DNA of 64,000 bases, taken from Petrolisthes cinctipes. Taxonomy: Eukaryota > Arthropoda > Malacostraca > Decapoda > Porcellanidae. This document shows positions 9,400 through 19,733 of the stretch, in pieces. The position numbers and the translations under genes were made by a program. The notes beneath the pieces were generated by a model that had not been told where the DNA came from, made no database searches, and saw only the letters and a list, made by a program, of their open reading frames with translations. The stretch is taken from contig JAWQEG010001432.1 of assembly GCA_033782935.1 (NCBI GenBank), forward strand, positions 95,001-159,000, in the 5' to 3' direction. Numbering within the stretch: position 1 is the stretch's first letter; every line of letters starts with the position of its first letter.

Positions 9400-9612
9400 C
9401 ATTAAGGAAGTCAGTCTTGTTACATCAACATATCTTCCCCCAGTCTACAAGGTTGCTATCCTTGCTCTTACAGCCGGGTACCTACTTACTGCTAGGTGAA
9501 AAGGGACATAGGGGGCTGGGAAAATTCTCCAACAATTCCACTGACTCGGAAATCGAACCCGGGATTTCTCGCTTGCGAGACGAGTGTGCTAACCACTACA
9601 CCGTCAGCACCC
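9400..9612 (-). mobile_element. tRNA-Ala-like SINE
   Basis: On the minus strand from 9612: box A-like TAGTGGTTAGCAC, a 5-bp anticodon stem CTCGT/GCGAG around the loop CTCGCAA (anticodon CGC, alanine-like), and box B GGTTCGATTTCC. Acceptor halves GCTGAC/GTCAGT pair. The T stem is mismatched and the body continues (TTTTCACCTAGCAGTAAGTA and on), so it is a SINE and not a tRNA gene. It abuts a gypsy LTR-like end at 9613. Confidence 0.7.
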
Positions 9613-9757
9613 CCCTTGGCACTGTGAGGCTGAGAGGCCCCTGATAAGGTCTCAGAGCGCCCTGGTCATGTGGCCGGGGAGAGCCGACAGGTGCCGAGTG
9701 AGAGGAGAAGTGTGTGCTCGGCTCGATACAGTACCCCCCCTTCCCCAATAGAAGGAA
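9613..9757 (-). mobile_element. Probable 3' LTR start with polypurine tract (gypsy remnant 3)
   Basis: On the minus strand, TTGGGGAAGGGGGGGTAC directly precedes TGTATCGAGCCGAGC. A G-rich polypurine tract next to a TG start is the normal junction of a Ty3/gypsy internal region with its 3' LTR. The LTR-like part is broken by the SINE. No matching 5' LTR was found, so this is tentative. Confidence 0.4.
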
Positions 9758-10289
9758 AAAAACAACTTTATTTGGGCACATACAAAAGAAAAAAAGAGGA
9801 GTATAGGCCTGGTCCTGAGGAAATACAAAATACATATATATACGGGGGACATATATAGACAAGGACACATACAGAAACACATACATACAGTATGCATATA
9901 CATAAAGATAATAGACAAAAACAAAACATAAACACATGCATAATAGGTCTGTACATAATACATTACATAAACCTCTGTATACATACAGACATACAGTCGT
10001 TGTCATATATAATCATCCATATAGGGATAACTCACATATGAGATTGACAGCATCCCTCTGTTTCTTAGATGATAATTTTTCCAATATATAGGTTAATTAC
10101 CATCCTTTAATTTAATACAAGCAGCTACGCACTACTTAAAACATTAACATCATATGTGAACGTGAAAACATTAAACAGTAAATTGTTTGAGATACCCATA
10201 TGTGGATGTTTATTATTGATCACGACTGTGCATAGCAAAGACATATACACAAGCACATAAAAATGGTGAAATGGTGTGTTTTACATACG
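9758..10289. other. Unassigned AT-rich sequence
   Basis: A-rich with ACATACATA-like microsatellite words (9840-9910). The cysteine/tyrosine-rich minus-strand frames reflect this composition. Probably the deleted interior of gypsy remnant 3. Confidence 0.5.
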
Positions 10290-11265
10290 TGTACGTGAGG
10301 CATGTAAGTGGTGGGTGGGAGGGTAAGTAAGTAAGTAGGGGATGTAGCGTAAGGGGCAGGCGGTAGTGATGGAGGTGCCGTGTTGCCACTGCCCTACTCG
10401 TTTCCCTGGTTCCGACTGGTGGAGGCAGGGCCAGTAGGGGCAGTCCAGCGACACGGTGGGAGGCAGTTGCGTGCCTGGGACCCGAACCACTGGTGGCAGG
10501 AACATATGTGGGGGTCCTGCCAAGGTTGTTGACGTGGTGGTGGTGGTAGTACCCATTGTGGAGGAGGTAGCTGGCATGGAGGTGGAGCCCAGCTGTGATC
10601 CTGTATGGTGGGTGGTGACTGACTGGAGTACGTCCACCTTTGCAGAGAGCGCCTCAAGGTGACACATGATGGTCGTGGCGTCGAGTGCTGGCATAGGAGG
10701 TGGTAGTGCATGTGCTGCTGGTTTGATGACTGGTTATTGTTGTGGTGGTTGGGTGGCGTTGGCTGCGGCGGTGGGTTGTGCCAGCCATACCCCAGCGTGG
10801 TCGTTGTGGGCCTCCATCAGTGTGTCAGCCAGTTCCCCGTACTATTGGAGTGTGGGGTTGGGCTGGGCCAGGAGGTGGAGTTGCACCTCGGGAGGCAGGA
10901 GCCGGGTGTGCCGCACTCTGAAGATGCAGTTGATCAAGGGAGAGCCGGCCTCTACGTTCAACTGCTGCATGTGTCACAACAGGACTGACTGGCGGCGTCC
11001 CTCCACTTACACATCCTCCAGGGCCTAGTAGTGCTGCATCGTTGACATCCCTTGAGCCGTCGGGATGGCTGCCTTCACCCCCTCGTACTTGGAACCGGGG
11101 GTGTGGTGGGTGAGAAGTGGAGTAACAGATGCGAACACCTCCGAGGGTAGGACGCGTAGTACAGCCTGGTATTTCTCCTCATCCTGTAGGACGCTGCCGT
11201 GCCAGACTGCCTCGGTGAGGGAAAACCACGTGTGTGTGTCGAAGGAAAAGGATGGAACGTAAGGA
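10290..11265 (-). pseudogene. Ty3/gypsy gag remnant 3
   Basis: Read on the minus strand from about 11215: WHGSVLQDEEKYQAVLRVLP, then LTHHTPGSKYEGVKAAI, a broken segment with stops, LLPPEVQLHLLAQPNPTLQ near 10880, then YGELADTLMEA. The order of a short N-terminal block, an LPPEVQxxL(L)AQ motif and an LADTL-like helix is typical of arthropod gypsy Gag capsid regions (family knowledge). After this comes a Pro/Thr-rich tail (10281-10694). Multiple stops and at least one frameshift disable it. No protease, reverse transcriptase or integrase follows, so pol has been lost. Confidence 0.6.
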
Positions 11266-11548
11266 ATATGGAGTGTGGAGTTGTGGGTGGTGTTGTGTGA
11301 GAGTGTGGCGGTGTTTTGTTAGGGTGGAGAGGCGGCGGGTGCGTCTTGTGTGGTGGAGTTGGTGGGGCACATGGTGGTGTGAGGGAGGAAGGTAGTGTGT
11401 GTATGTGGAGTGGAGATTAAGGATGTGATGTGAGTGAAGTGTAGGTGGAATGTGGGTGCGAAAATGTGGTGGGTGAATGTGGAGAAAAGTGGTGAGGTGT
11501 GTGTGGAACGGGCTGAATATGGCACAGGTGGCGGATAAAAAAATTATG
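11266..11548. other. Unassigned G/T-rich sequence
   Basis: TGTGGTG-rich plus strand. The long minus-strand His/Pro-rich frame is compositional. Possibly the 5' leader or LTR of gypsy remnant 3. Confidence 0.45.
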
Positions 11549-11763
11549 TACACCCGAGCTGGTAAATTCGCGGCCACGTACTTAGATGTTTATGCCATTT
11601 GAGCTGGTAACATTTATTTAGGGAGGAATCAGAGTAGGTGGAACATAGTAGAAGGACATGATACAATCTTCCACCAACAATGACACCTTCCCCACACAGT
11701 GTTACCAGCTCAGATGACATATACATTTGGGGACATGGTCGCGAATTTACGAGCTCGGGTGTA
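11549..11763. mobile_element. MITE family T4, second copy
   Basis: Ends TACACCCGAGCTGGTAAATT and AATTTACGAGCTCGGGTGTA. Inverted arms of about 75 bp include GAGCTGGTAAC and GTTACCAGCTC. Flanking TA dinucleotides are present. Same family as 3358-3590 and better preserved at the termini. Confidence 0.8.
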
Positions 11764-12309
11764 TGTGTGTGTGCAGTGGCGTGTGGCGAAGAGGTTTATG
11801 GAGGTTGAATGTCGTGTGGAGACGAAGTTGGTGATGGTAATGGAATATATGTGAAATGGTGTTGTGAGAAAAATATTGGCGTAGGTGAAGGGTGAGTATG
11901 AGGTGTAACACAAGTAGAGGAAAATAAATTGTGTCGTACGTGTGTGTGGAGTGCAAGGCGGCGGCCAGACGAGACAGTACGGTAACACAGGTACACTGCT
12001 CACCCCTACCTTTTTCTCACGTGGCCAATGTAATGAGAGAGTGGGAGGGCTAGAACTTTGTGGCAAGCACAAAGAACACAGTGGCACATGTGTAAAGTGT
12101 ACCAGTCCTTCACCAGGGAGTACGATATACACAACACTAACACATCAGTATATACACAATACACAGCAGTAGTATCCCTTGTTGTCACGTGGCCATAGTA
12201 AATGAGAGAGAGGATGGGGTGGGGCTAAAACACTGAGGGCGACCACCAACAACACAATGGTACACGTGTACAATCCAGAGTCCTTAACAGTCCTTCACTT
12301 GGGGGTAAT
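11764..12309. other. Unassigned sequence
   Basis: G/T-rich up to about 11930, then mixed. No supported coding or repeat structure. Confidence 0.45.
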
Positions 12310-13852
12310 ATATGCCCAACACTTAATTGTTGTGTTTGGAAGGGGAAATAGAGTAAACAGGTTGAAGGGATTAAATGAGGAGCCGATAAGAAAGAAGGAA
12401 GTGGAGGAGGCAATGAGAGAGATGAAAACAGGGAAAGCTTCAGGTTTGGATGGATGCACTGTAGAATGACTGAAATATGGTGGAACAAGTATGATGGAGT
12501 GGTTGTAGAATGGGTGAGTGCTTGTGTAGTACCTCTATATAAGGGAAAGGGGGATAGATACCAATGTACGAGTTTCAGTGGTATAAGCCTGTCAAGTGTA
12601 GTAGGAAAGCTGTATGGGAAGGTGCTGATAAATAGAGTCAGAGAGGGTACGGAGGCTGTGATTAGTGAAGAGCAAGGTGGCTTTAGGAGAGGAAGAGGTT
12701 GTGTGGACCAGATATTTGCAGTAAAGCAGGTGTGTGAAAAGTATTTAGAGAAAAATTAAAAAGTAGTATGGGCATTTATGGATCTCGAGAAAGCATATGA
12801 TAGAATTGATAGAAAGGGATTGTGGAAGGTTTTGCAGTTGTACGATCTGGGGGAAATTATTGAGAGGGGTGAAAAGTTTCTATGTGCACAGTAGAGCGTG
12901 TGTTAGAGTGGGAAGTAACTTGAGTGAATGGTTCAAAGTAAAGGTGGGACTCCGCCAAGGCTGTGTGATATCACCTTGGTTGTTTAATATTTATATCGAC
13001 GGTGTGGTAAGAGAGGTAAATGCTAGGTTGATGGAAAGAGGACTGAGTTTGGTGGACAGCAGAGGTAGAGAGTGGGGCCTAAACCAATTACTGATTGCTG
13101 ATGATACGGCGTTAGTGGCAGAGTCAGAAATGGAACTGAGTATGTTAGTGCAGGAGTTTGGGTGAGTGTGCAGGAGGAGGAACCTGAGACTGAACGTGGC
13201 AAAAAGCAAAGTAATGAGATGTAGGAGGGGAGCAGAGGATAGAAGGATGAATATAATGCTAGATGGTGAAGTATTGGAGGAGGTGGAGTGCTTTAAGTAT
13301 TTGGGGTCAAAGGTGACGGTGGATAGCAAAATAGAGACAGAGGTAAAATCTAGAGTAAATGAGGTAGAAAAGGTGCTAGGAGGAATGAATAGGATGTTTG
13401 GCTGTAAGTTACTTAGAATGGATGTAAAGAGGAAGTTGTATGAAGTGCCTACTGCACTGTATGGAGCGGAAACATGCTCTATGGGAGAATGTGAGAAGAG
13501 AAGGTTTAATGTAGTAGAGATGAGATGTCTGAGAAGCATGTGTGGTGTGACTCGAATGGACAGAGTCAGGAATGAAGAAGTGAGAAGAAGGACAGGTGTC
13601 GTGGGAGAGCTAGCAGGCCGTGCAGAGCAGAGTGAGTTAAGATGGTTTGGACATGTGGAGAGAATGGAGGAGAATAGAATGGTAAAGAGGATTGGGGGCT
13701 CAAAAGTGGGAGGTGTAAGGAGGAGAGGAAGGCCACAGAGGAGATGGATGGACACCGTGAAAGGAGCTCTGCGTGGAAGAGGTATATCTGTGGAGCAAGG
13801 TAGAGTGATTGCGCGTGACAGAAATGGGTGGAGGAGGGTGGTGAATGCTTGA
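12310..13852 (+). pseudogene. LINE (non-LTR) reverse transcriptase, broken
   Basis: Pieces in order: a pre-RT block (NRVNRLKGLNEEPIRKKEVE), KTGKASGLDGCTVE, VPLYKGKGD, GISLSSVVGKLYGKVLINRV, EQGGFRRGRGCVDQIFAVKQ, FMDLEKAYDRIDRKGLW (first catalytic Asp region), VGLRQGCVISPWLFNIYID, LIADDTALVAESE (the catalytic YADD position reads IADD), then the thumb and the C-terminal tail LRWFGHVERMEENRMVKRI and GRPQRRWMDTVKGAL. This is the layout of endonuclease-type LINEs. An RTE-like clade is a guess from the GHVERM/GRP..RW tail. Stops lie at 12464-12466, 12757-12759 and 13163-13165, with frameshifts near 12510 and 12870. The endonuclease is missing, so it is 5'-truncated. The final frame (13166-13852) is intact to its own stop. 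Confidence 0.85.
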
Positions 13853-14185
13853 TAAGTGGACACGGCTTCACGGTCTTTGGAGGAGTGGCCTTCATTGAGT
13901 GTGGCCCATGGCCGGCTGATATTGGAGGGGAGTTTGCCCGGTAGTGAAGAGGCAGGGGTAAATCAGCTTTTGCTGTCGGGCCTTGCTATGGATGTAAACA
14001 TGAATGTACCCCTTGTAGTCCAACAAGGAGATGCGGTTGTATGGTGGGGGCTGCTCCCTCCTAAAACAGGGATCGGGGGGTTGAGATGTAGAGTGTGTGT
14101 GTTGGGGGGGGGGGGGTTCTATGTTTTGTAATTTTGTTTGGGAGGGTGTGTGACGTGACGAGGCTACGTCCATTGTGGAAATGAA
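13853..14185 (+). mobile_element. 3' untranslated region of the LINE
   Basis: Starts right after the reverse-transcriptase stop and runs to AATGAAAGACTGG, where the (TATG)n array begins. No open frame. The position suggests the array grew from the simple-repeat tail of the LINE. Confidence 0.55.
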
Positions 14186-15148
14186 AGACTGGTATATGTA
14201 TGTATGTATGTATGTGTATGTGTGTGTATGTATGTATGTGTATGTGTATGTATGTATGTATGTGTATGTGTGTGTATGTATGTATGTGTATGTGTGTGTA
14301 TATATGTATGTATGTATGTGTATGTGTATGCATGTATGTATGTATGTGTATGTGTGTGTATGTATGTGTATGTGTGTGCCTGGGGAGGCGACCCATCGCG
14401 ACCCTGGAGCACAGCACCGCGTCTAGCGGGGCTGACTGCTTCCAACTTCTTCACAGGTATGTATGTATGTGTGTGTATGTATGTATGTGTATGTGTGTGT
14501 ATGTATGTATGTGTATGTATGTATGTATGTGTATGTGTGTGTATATATGTATGTATGTGTATGTGTGTGTATGTATGTGTATGTGTGTGGTTATGTATGT
14601 GTATGTATGTGTATGTATGTGTGTGTATGTATGTGTATATATGTATGTATGTATGTGTATGTATGTATGCATGTGTATGTGTGTGTATGTATGTATGTGT
14701 ATGTATGTATGTATGTGTATGTGTGTGTATGTATGTATGTGTATGTATGTATGCATGTGTATGTGTGTGTATGTATGTATGTGTATGTATGTATGTATGT
14801 GTATGTGTGTGTATGTATGTATGTGTATGTGTATGTTTGTATGTATGTGTATGTGCATGTATGTATGTATGTGTGTGTATGTATGTGTATGTGTGTATGT
14901 ATGTATGTGTATGTCTGTGTATATATGTATGTGTATGTGTATGTATGTGTATGTGTGTGTATGTATGTATGTGTATGTGTGTGTGTATGTGTGTGTATAT
15001 ATGTATGTGAATGTGTGTGTATGTATGTGTATGTATGTGTGTGTGTGTATGTATGTGTATGTGTGTGTATATATGTATGTGTATATGTATGTGTGTATGT
15101 ATGCATGTGTATATGTATGTATGTGTATGTGTGTGTATGTATGTATGT
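14186..15148. repeat. (TATG)n/(TG)n microsatellite array
   Basis: About 0.96 kb of TATG and TG units with little else, interrupted only at 14379-14456. Because the period is 4 with mostly stop-free phases, long artefactual frames (YVCMCMCV, THTYIHTH) cross it on both strands. Confidence 0.95.
14388..14456 (+). CDS. Candidate host exon inside the microsatellite
   Basis: A 69-bp GC-balanced island sits inside the TATG array. It is bounded by an AG at 14386-14387 after TG-rich sequence, and by CAG followed by GTATGT at 14457, a strong 5' splice-site match. In one frame it is open and encodes PIATLEHSTASSGADCFQLL. Its length is a multiple of 3, giving phase 2 on both sides. The upstream 3' splice site lacks a normal pyrimidine tract, and a second frame is also open. 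It could instead be captured unique DNA or a minisatellite relic. Confidence 0.35.
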
Positions 15149-15154
15149 TTCATG

Positions 15155-15190
15155 GTATAATTTTCTTGGAGGAATCAGTTTCCTACCAAT
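15155..15190 (+). mobile_element. MITE family A, 3' fragment
   Basis: TTCTTGGAGGAATCAGTTTC matches one arm of family A. The rest has been lost to the microsatellite on the left. Confidence 0.5.
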
Positions 15191-15203
15191 TAACCAACAA
15201 TAG

Positions 15204-15928
15204 AAGGGGTGCGGGAGTATGGGGACAGGCTTGGGGAGGGGTGCAGGAATCGGGGGACAGGCTTGTGTGGGGGGGAGGGGTGCGGGAGTAGGGGACAGGC
15301 TTGGGAGGGGTGCAGGAATAGGGGGACAGGCTTGGGGGGGGGGTTTAGGGGGGTGCGGGAGTAGGGGGACAGGCTTGTGGGGGTGTTTAGGGGGGTGCGG
15401 GAGTAGGGGACAGGCCTGGGAGGGGTGCAGGAATAGAGGGACAAGCTTAGGGGGGTTTAGAGGGGTGCGGGAGTAGGGGGACAGGCTTGTGGGGGTGTTT
15501 AGGGGGGTGCGGAAGTAGGGGACAGGCTTAGGGTGGGTGCAGGAATAGGGGGACAGGCTTGTGGGGGGAGGGGTTAAGGGAGTGCGGGAGTAGGAGACAG
15601 GCTTGAGGGGGGGGGGTGCGGGAGTAGGGGACAGGCTTTAGCGGGGGATGCAGGAATAGGGGGACAGGCTTGGGGAGGGTAGAAAGTCTGTCCCCTACTC
15701 CCGCACCTCTCTAAACCCCCCCAAGCCTGTCCCCCTATTCCTGCACCCCCCTAAAGCCCCCCCAAGCCTGTACCCCTATTCCTGCACCCCCCCAGTCCCC
15801 CATCCAAGCCTGTCGCCTACTCCCGCACCCCCTTAAGCCCCCCCAAGCATGTCCCCTACTCCCGCACCCCCCTAAATCCGCCCAAGCCTTTCCCCCTACT
15901 CCCGCACCCCCCTAAATCCCCCCCCCCC
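15204..15928. repeat. G-foldback locus 1, left part
   Basis: Tandem units of roughly 35-45 bp around GTGCGGGAGTAGGGGACAGG run G-rich on the plus strand to about 15685. A short centre (GTAGAAAGTCTG) follows, then the strand switches to the complementary C-rich form (AAGCCTGTCCCCCTATTCC). The C-rich arm is interrupted by the LTR retrotransposon at 15929 and resumes at 20070. Confidence 0.85.
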
Positions 15929-16264
15929 TGATATGGATATGAAAACACATCGTGCCAATAATTAGGCTTTACTTAACACAAAACTGAAGCGAATGTCTGT
16001 AACAAAGTGGAATACTCTTATTATATATATACAGATGACTGAACTGGATTATAACATTCCACACAATAACTGGGATACGACTAGTAACAATACACAATAC
16101 ACAATACACACCTCGCCTAATGTCTGCTTCCGACCTGGTTGACTGCTTCTCCCGAACTGACTAATACAATCGACCTGCCTTCCAAGTTGACTGGTATACA
16201 AAGTTGTCTAATCTCTCACTAAACAAGCTAACTACCCATACACTTGTTACATAGTTTCATAACA
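15929..16264 (-). repeat. 3' LTR of the gypsy element
   Basis: Begins TGATATGG and ends CATAACA on the plus strand. It is identical to 19734-20069 apart from one base. It directly precedes the polypurine tract, which identifies it as the 3' LTR of a minus-strand element. Confidence 0.95.
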
Positions 16265-16278
16265 TTCTCCCCCTTCCA
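16265..16278 (-). promoter_or_regulatory. Polypurine tract
   Basis: Minus strand GGAAGGGGGAGAA abuts the 3' LTR. It is the expected primer site for plus-strand DNA synthesis. Confidence 0.85.
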
Positions 16279-16291
16279 ATAAACTGTACAT

Positions 16292-17251
16292 CTACGATGC
16301 CTCAAAGCGAGTGGGAGGTTGCCTGATGCGCTGGGATCTCCTCAGAACTGGTACATCATTGAGCACAGGCTGCTGAGTAGGGCTGGAAGCCTCAGGACCA
16401 GATGCATCAGCTCCCACCGTGATCGCCTCGGGAAGACTCGACTCAGGAGCTGCATTTGTTGTGTCCGGTAGTTGAGTTGGAAGTTCACTACCAGTAGGAG
16501 CTAAATGTCTAGTTGATACTGTGTCCTCCCTGCCATCTGCATACCGAATATGAGCAGAGTGAGGTCTCGCCTGTAAGAGTTCTACTTCATCTACCAAGGG
16601 ATCAGTCTTGCTTACACGTACATGGCGCTTCAACAATATTGGACCAGGATTACATAGCCAAGATGGGATTGCAGTTCCTGTGGATGAACGACGGGTATAA
16701 TTAAATAATCTTTCATGAGGGGTGGCATTAGTGGCTGTATTTAATAGTGATCGAATAGAGTGAAGGACATCAGGTAGCACACTTTGCCAATACTGTATTG
16801 GTTGATTACGAGACTTCAAAGAAGTTGTAATGGCTTTCCATATAGTTCCATTGAAACGCTCCGCTTGTCCGTTGCCTTGAGGGTTGTAACTTGTAGTTCT
16901 GCTGCAAGCTATTCCTTTACTTACCAAGAATTCTTGCAGTTCTCTGCTCATAAAGGATGGTCCCCTGTCTGAGTGAATGTATGCTGGCATGCCAAAAATA
17001 GAGAATAACTGAGAGAGGCAGTTAATAACAGTTGATGCTGTCATTTTGGAACATGGGAAAACAAATGGAAATCTGGAATATTCATCTACAACATTCAGAA
17101 AATATTGATTTCTATCAGTGCTTGGGAGTGGTCCTTTGAAGTCCAAATTAAGTTTTTCAAATGGCTGAGTAGCCTTTACAAGCTGGATCCTATCAGGCCG
17201 GTGAAAGTTAGGTTTACACTCGGCGCATATCTTACATGAACTAATAACTTT
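16292..17251 (-). pseudogene. Integrase region of the gypsy element
   Basis: Continues in frame from the RNase H region after one TGA at 17252-17254. The zinc-binding domain spans that stop: [16 protein letters not shown] upstream and SCKICAECKPNF downstream supply the His and Cys pairs. The catalytic core has all three acidic positions, in LDFKGPLPS, YIHSDRGPSF and GNGQAERFNGT. A C-terminal tail (RRSQRIRQPPTRFEAS) ends the frame at 16292. No chromodomain is evident. The domain is otherwise continuous for about 320 residues, so the TGA is the only obvious lesion. Confidence 0.9.
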
Positions 17252-18531
17252 TCAAACATCATCAACAGAATAAGGTAGATTCTTAGACTTCACGAAGTGT
17301 AGCAAACGAGTAACGCCTGGATGACAAAGAGCATCGTGAAGGTTTAACAGTGATTGATGGTCTTGACATGTCACTCCACAGTAAGATCTAGAGAAGGTAT
17401 CAGAAGGTATATTTTCTTTCCCTGGTCTATAGAAAATATCAAAATTATAGCAGGACAGTTCCATCCTCCATCTTAATATTTTATTATTTTTAATCTTATT
17501 CATGTGTTGTTTATCAAACATGTATTTAACTGAACGTTGGTCAGTTTTAATGGTGAAATGCTTACCAGTCAAGAAATGCCTCCAATGACGGATAGTCTCT
17601 ATAATAGCCTGGGCCTCCTTTTCCACTGCAGCATGGCGCCTCTCTGGTCCGTGTAAGGTTCGGGAAAAGAAGGCGACTGGGCGTCCAGCTTGAGTGAGGA
17701 CTGCTGCAATGGCATAGTCTGAAGCATCAGTTTCAACTTCAAATGGAACTGACTCATCAATGGCCATGACGACTGAGGATTCTACATCCTTCTTGAGTTG
17801 AAAGAACGCCTCCTTTGCTTCCTCTGTCACAGGGAAAGTCGTAGTGGTAGTCAAAGAGCGTATCTTCCTGGAATAATCATATATCCACTGTGAGTAATAA
17901 GCAAAAAGTCCAAGAACACGACGGAGTGACTTCTTATCCTGTGGCAGGGGCAATTCTCTGAGGGGCTTCAGTCGTTCGGGGTCAGGACGAATGTCCCCTT
18001 CCTCTACAACGTCGCCTAGAATGCTGAGACGTCTCGTCGAGAAAGAACATTTGTTTTCGTTGTAGACAATGTTCCTTCTTTTGGCAGCTTCAAGGAATCT
18101 CTCGAGATTTTTATCGTGTTCTTCTTGCGACCTCCCACAGATCTTAACATCATCCAAGTACGCATAGTTCCGTCAAGACCTTCCACTTTGATGAGCGAAT
18201 CCATGATTCGTTGGAAACAAGCCACTCCATTGGTGACGCCAAAGGGGACTCTAGTAAACTGGTATAATTTACCACATGCTTCGAAAGCAGTATATGGCTT
18301 GTCATGATCTTTTATGGGCACTTGATGATGCGCACTACGAAGATCAATAGTACTAAAAACTCGATGCTGAGCGATCTTGTTTACTGTATCATCAATACGA
18401 GGCAAGGGATACCCATCAAGAAGAGTGAACTTGTTAATAGTTTCTGAGTAATCCACAGCTAGACGTTTCTTTCTTGATCCGTTTTTCACAACAACCACTT
18501 GTGCACGCCAAGGAGAGTTACAAATTTGCAA
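17252..18531 (-). pseudogene. Reverse transcriptase and RNase H of the gypsy element
   Basis: The first frame (18531 to about 18165) has NSPWRAQVVVV, RLAVDYSETIN, YPLPRIDDTV, FSTIDLRSAHHQV and VPFGVTNGVACFQR. A frameshift of one or two bases lies immediately before the catalytic Y-L-D-D box, at about 18150-18180. The second frame then carries the box, the thumb, and RNase H with [34 protein letters not shown] and [11 protein letters not shown]. Upstream, the spacing from protease to the NSPWRAQ block is far shorter than usual and the frames do not connect, so the N-terminal part of the polymerase is probably deleted. It cannot be translated as one protein. Confidence 0.9.
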
Positions 18532-19677
18532 AACAGTTCTGGTGGGTCAGTTTCTATTGCACCGAGTCCACAGATAACAAGTGGAGGTAAGTCACCACCG
18601 TAGGTCAGCGTAACTTTGTTTTGCAGTTTCTGGAAGTCTTGGTCTAAAATTACGTCAGAGCACAATTGCGGTAGTACAGAAAGTCGTACATTTTTGTACT
18701 CATGGCCATTCACTTCGATGGTTACATGAGAGTATCCAGACGTCTGAGTAGATAGTGAAATAGAAGCCATAGTCACACTACCGCGTGATTGCTGTACTTT
18801 TAAGGAGAGGTGTGCAGCTAGTTCCGGGTGAATGAAACTTTCAGAACTCCCACTGTCAATCAGTCCATTTGTTTTAAACCCGTTTATAGAAACTTCAACT
18901 ACTGCTTTGGACAATACCCTTGGATAGTTAGCTGAAGATACAGCAGCTAATGTAGCACGATCAGTAGGAGTAAATGAAGCAATAACACTGGAAGATTTAC
19001 ACACTTTAGCAAAGTGACCCTTTTTCTGACATTTGTGACACATTGCCTCGCGTGCTGGGCACTTAGAACGTGAATGCCTCGAGAGGCCACAAAAGAAACA
19101 CTTGGCACCGGTAGCTGCTAGTACTGAAAAATTTTCTAGTATAGATTCACATTTATCTTCACAAGTTGCACTTACTGGACGAGAATATGGACCAGCACCA
19201 TAAGATTCAGAGTCCTTTTGAGCAGACTCTAAAGATCGAGCCTGGTCAAACGTTGTTGCAAGGTCAAGAGTTTTGTTTTCTAGCAATCGCTGTCTAATAG
19301 CTGGAGACAACAGACCACTGATAAATGAATCTCTAATGGATTCTTCACAATGCTGAGTTGCTGTCACAGCCTTAAATTTGCAGTCTTTGCTTAACACTTT
19401 AAGAGCACCAAAGTATTCATCTAAAGTCTCTCCAATCTGTTGGCGTCGAGTACCAAGGCGATAACGTGCAAACACTTCGTTCGTAGGTTTTACGTAGTGA
19501 GACTGTAATGTACTATTGGCATCAACATACGTAGTACACTCTGATATAGTTTCGTAGACCCTGGGAGAAACGAAGTTTGTTAGGAGTCAGAGTTTGTCCA
19601 CATTTTCCCCAGGCACAGCTTCAACAAAGTTTTCGAAAGTCCGTTGACAGTCGTTCGGGCCTAAGCAGACGCTCCAT
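18486..19677 (-). pseudogene. Gag and protease of the gypsy element
   Basis: A likely gag start codon is at 19675-19677 (MERLLRPERLS). That frame stops at 19621-19623, while the conserved sequence continues in another frame (RTFENFVEAVPGENVDKL), with a TGA at 19587-19589. From 19475 the frame is open: a capsid-like helical region (GETLDEYFGALKVLSKDC), two CCHC zinc knuckles (CFFCGLSRHSRSKC and CHKCQKKGHFAKVC), then an aspartic protease with active-site DSGSSESF. The frame ends at 18486, overlapping the start of the reverse-transcriptase frame. The two knuckles and DSG protease are intact. The gag N-terminus is broken. Confidence 0.85.
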
Positions 19678-19716
19678 ATTGTCCAAGTTCAGGTCCTTGT
19701 AGCTCAGGAGAACTTA

Positions 19717-19733
19717 TTTTGTGTTAAGTAAAT
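19717..19733 (-). promoter_or_regulatory. Putative primer-binding site, complementary to the LTR itself
   Basis: One base inside the 5' LTR, the plus strand reads TTTTGTGTTAAGTAAA (19717-19732). Its exact reverse complement TTTACTTAACACAAAA lies in the LTR at 19773-19788. The usual tRNA-type site starting TGG is absent at this boundary. In the element's RNA this places a 16-nt perfect complement of an upstream LTR segment exactly where the minus-strand primer should bind. Confidence 0.6.

Noticed and set aside
9535..9612. A functional tRNA-Ala(CGC) gene
   Set aside because: The anticodon arm is good, but the T stem is mismatched and a SINE body continues from the 3' end with no terminator after the tRNA part.
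10456..11028. Plus-strand Gly/Val/Trp-rich frames
   Set aside because: They are antisense to a recognisable minus-strand gypsy gag remnant.
12991..13863. A 290-codon minus-strand frame
   Set aside because: It is the antisense shadow of the LINE reverse transcriptase. Its Ser/Leu/Pro composition is typical of such shadows.
14164..15291. Long frames (up to 363 codons) of YVCMCMCV and THTYIHTH
   Set aside because: They are the TATG microsatellite read in several frames on both strands.
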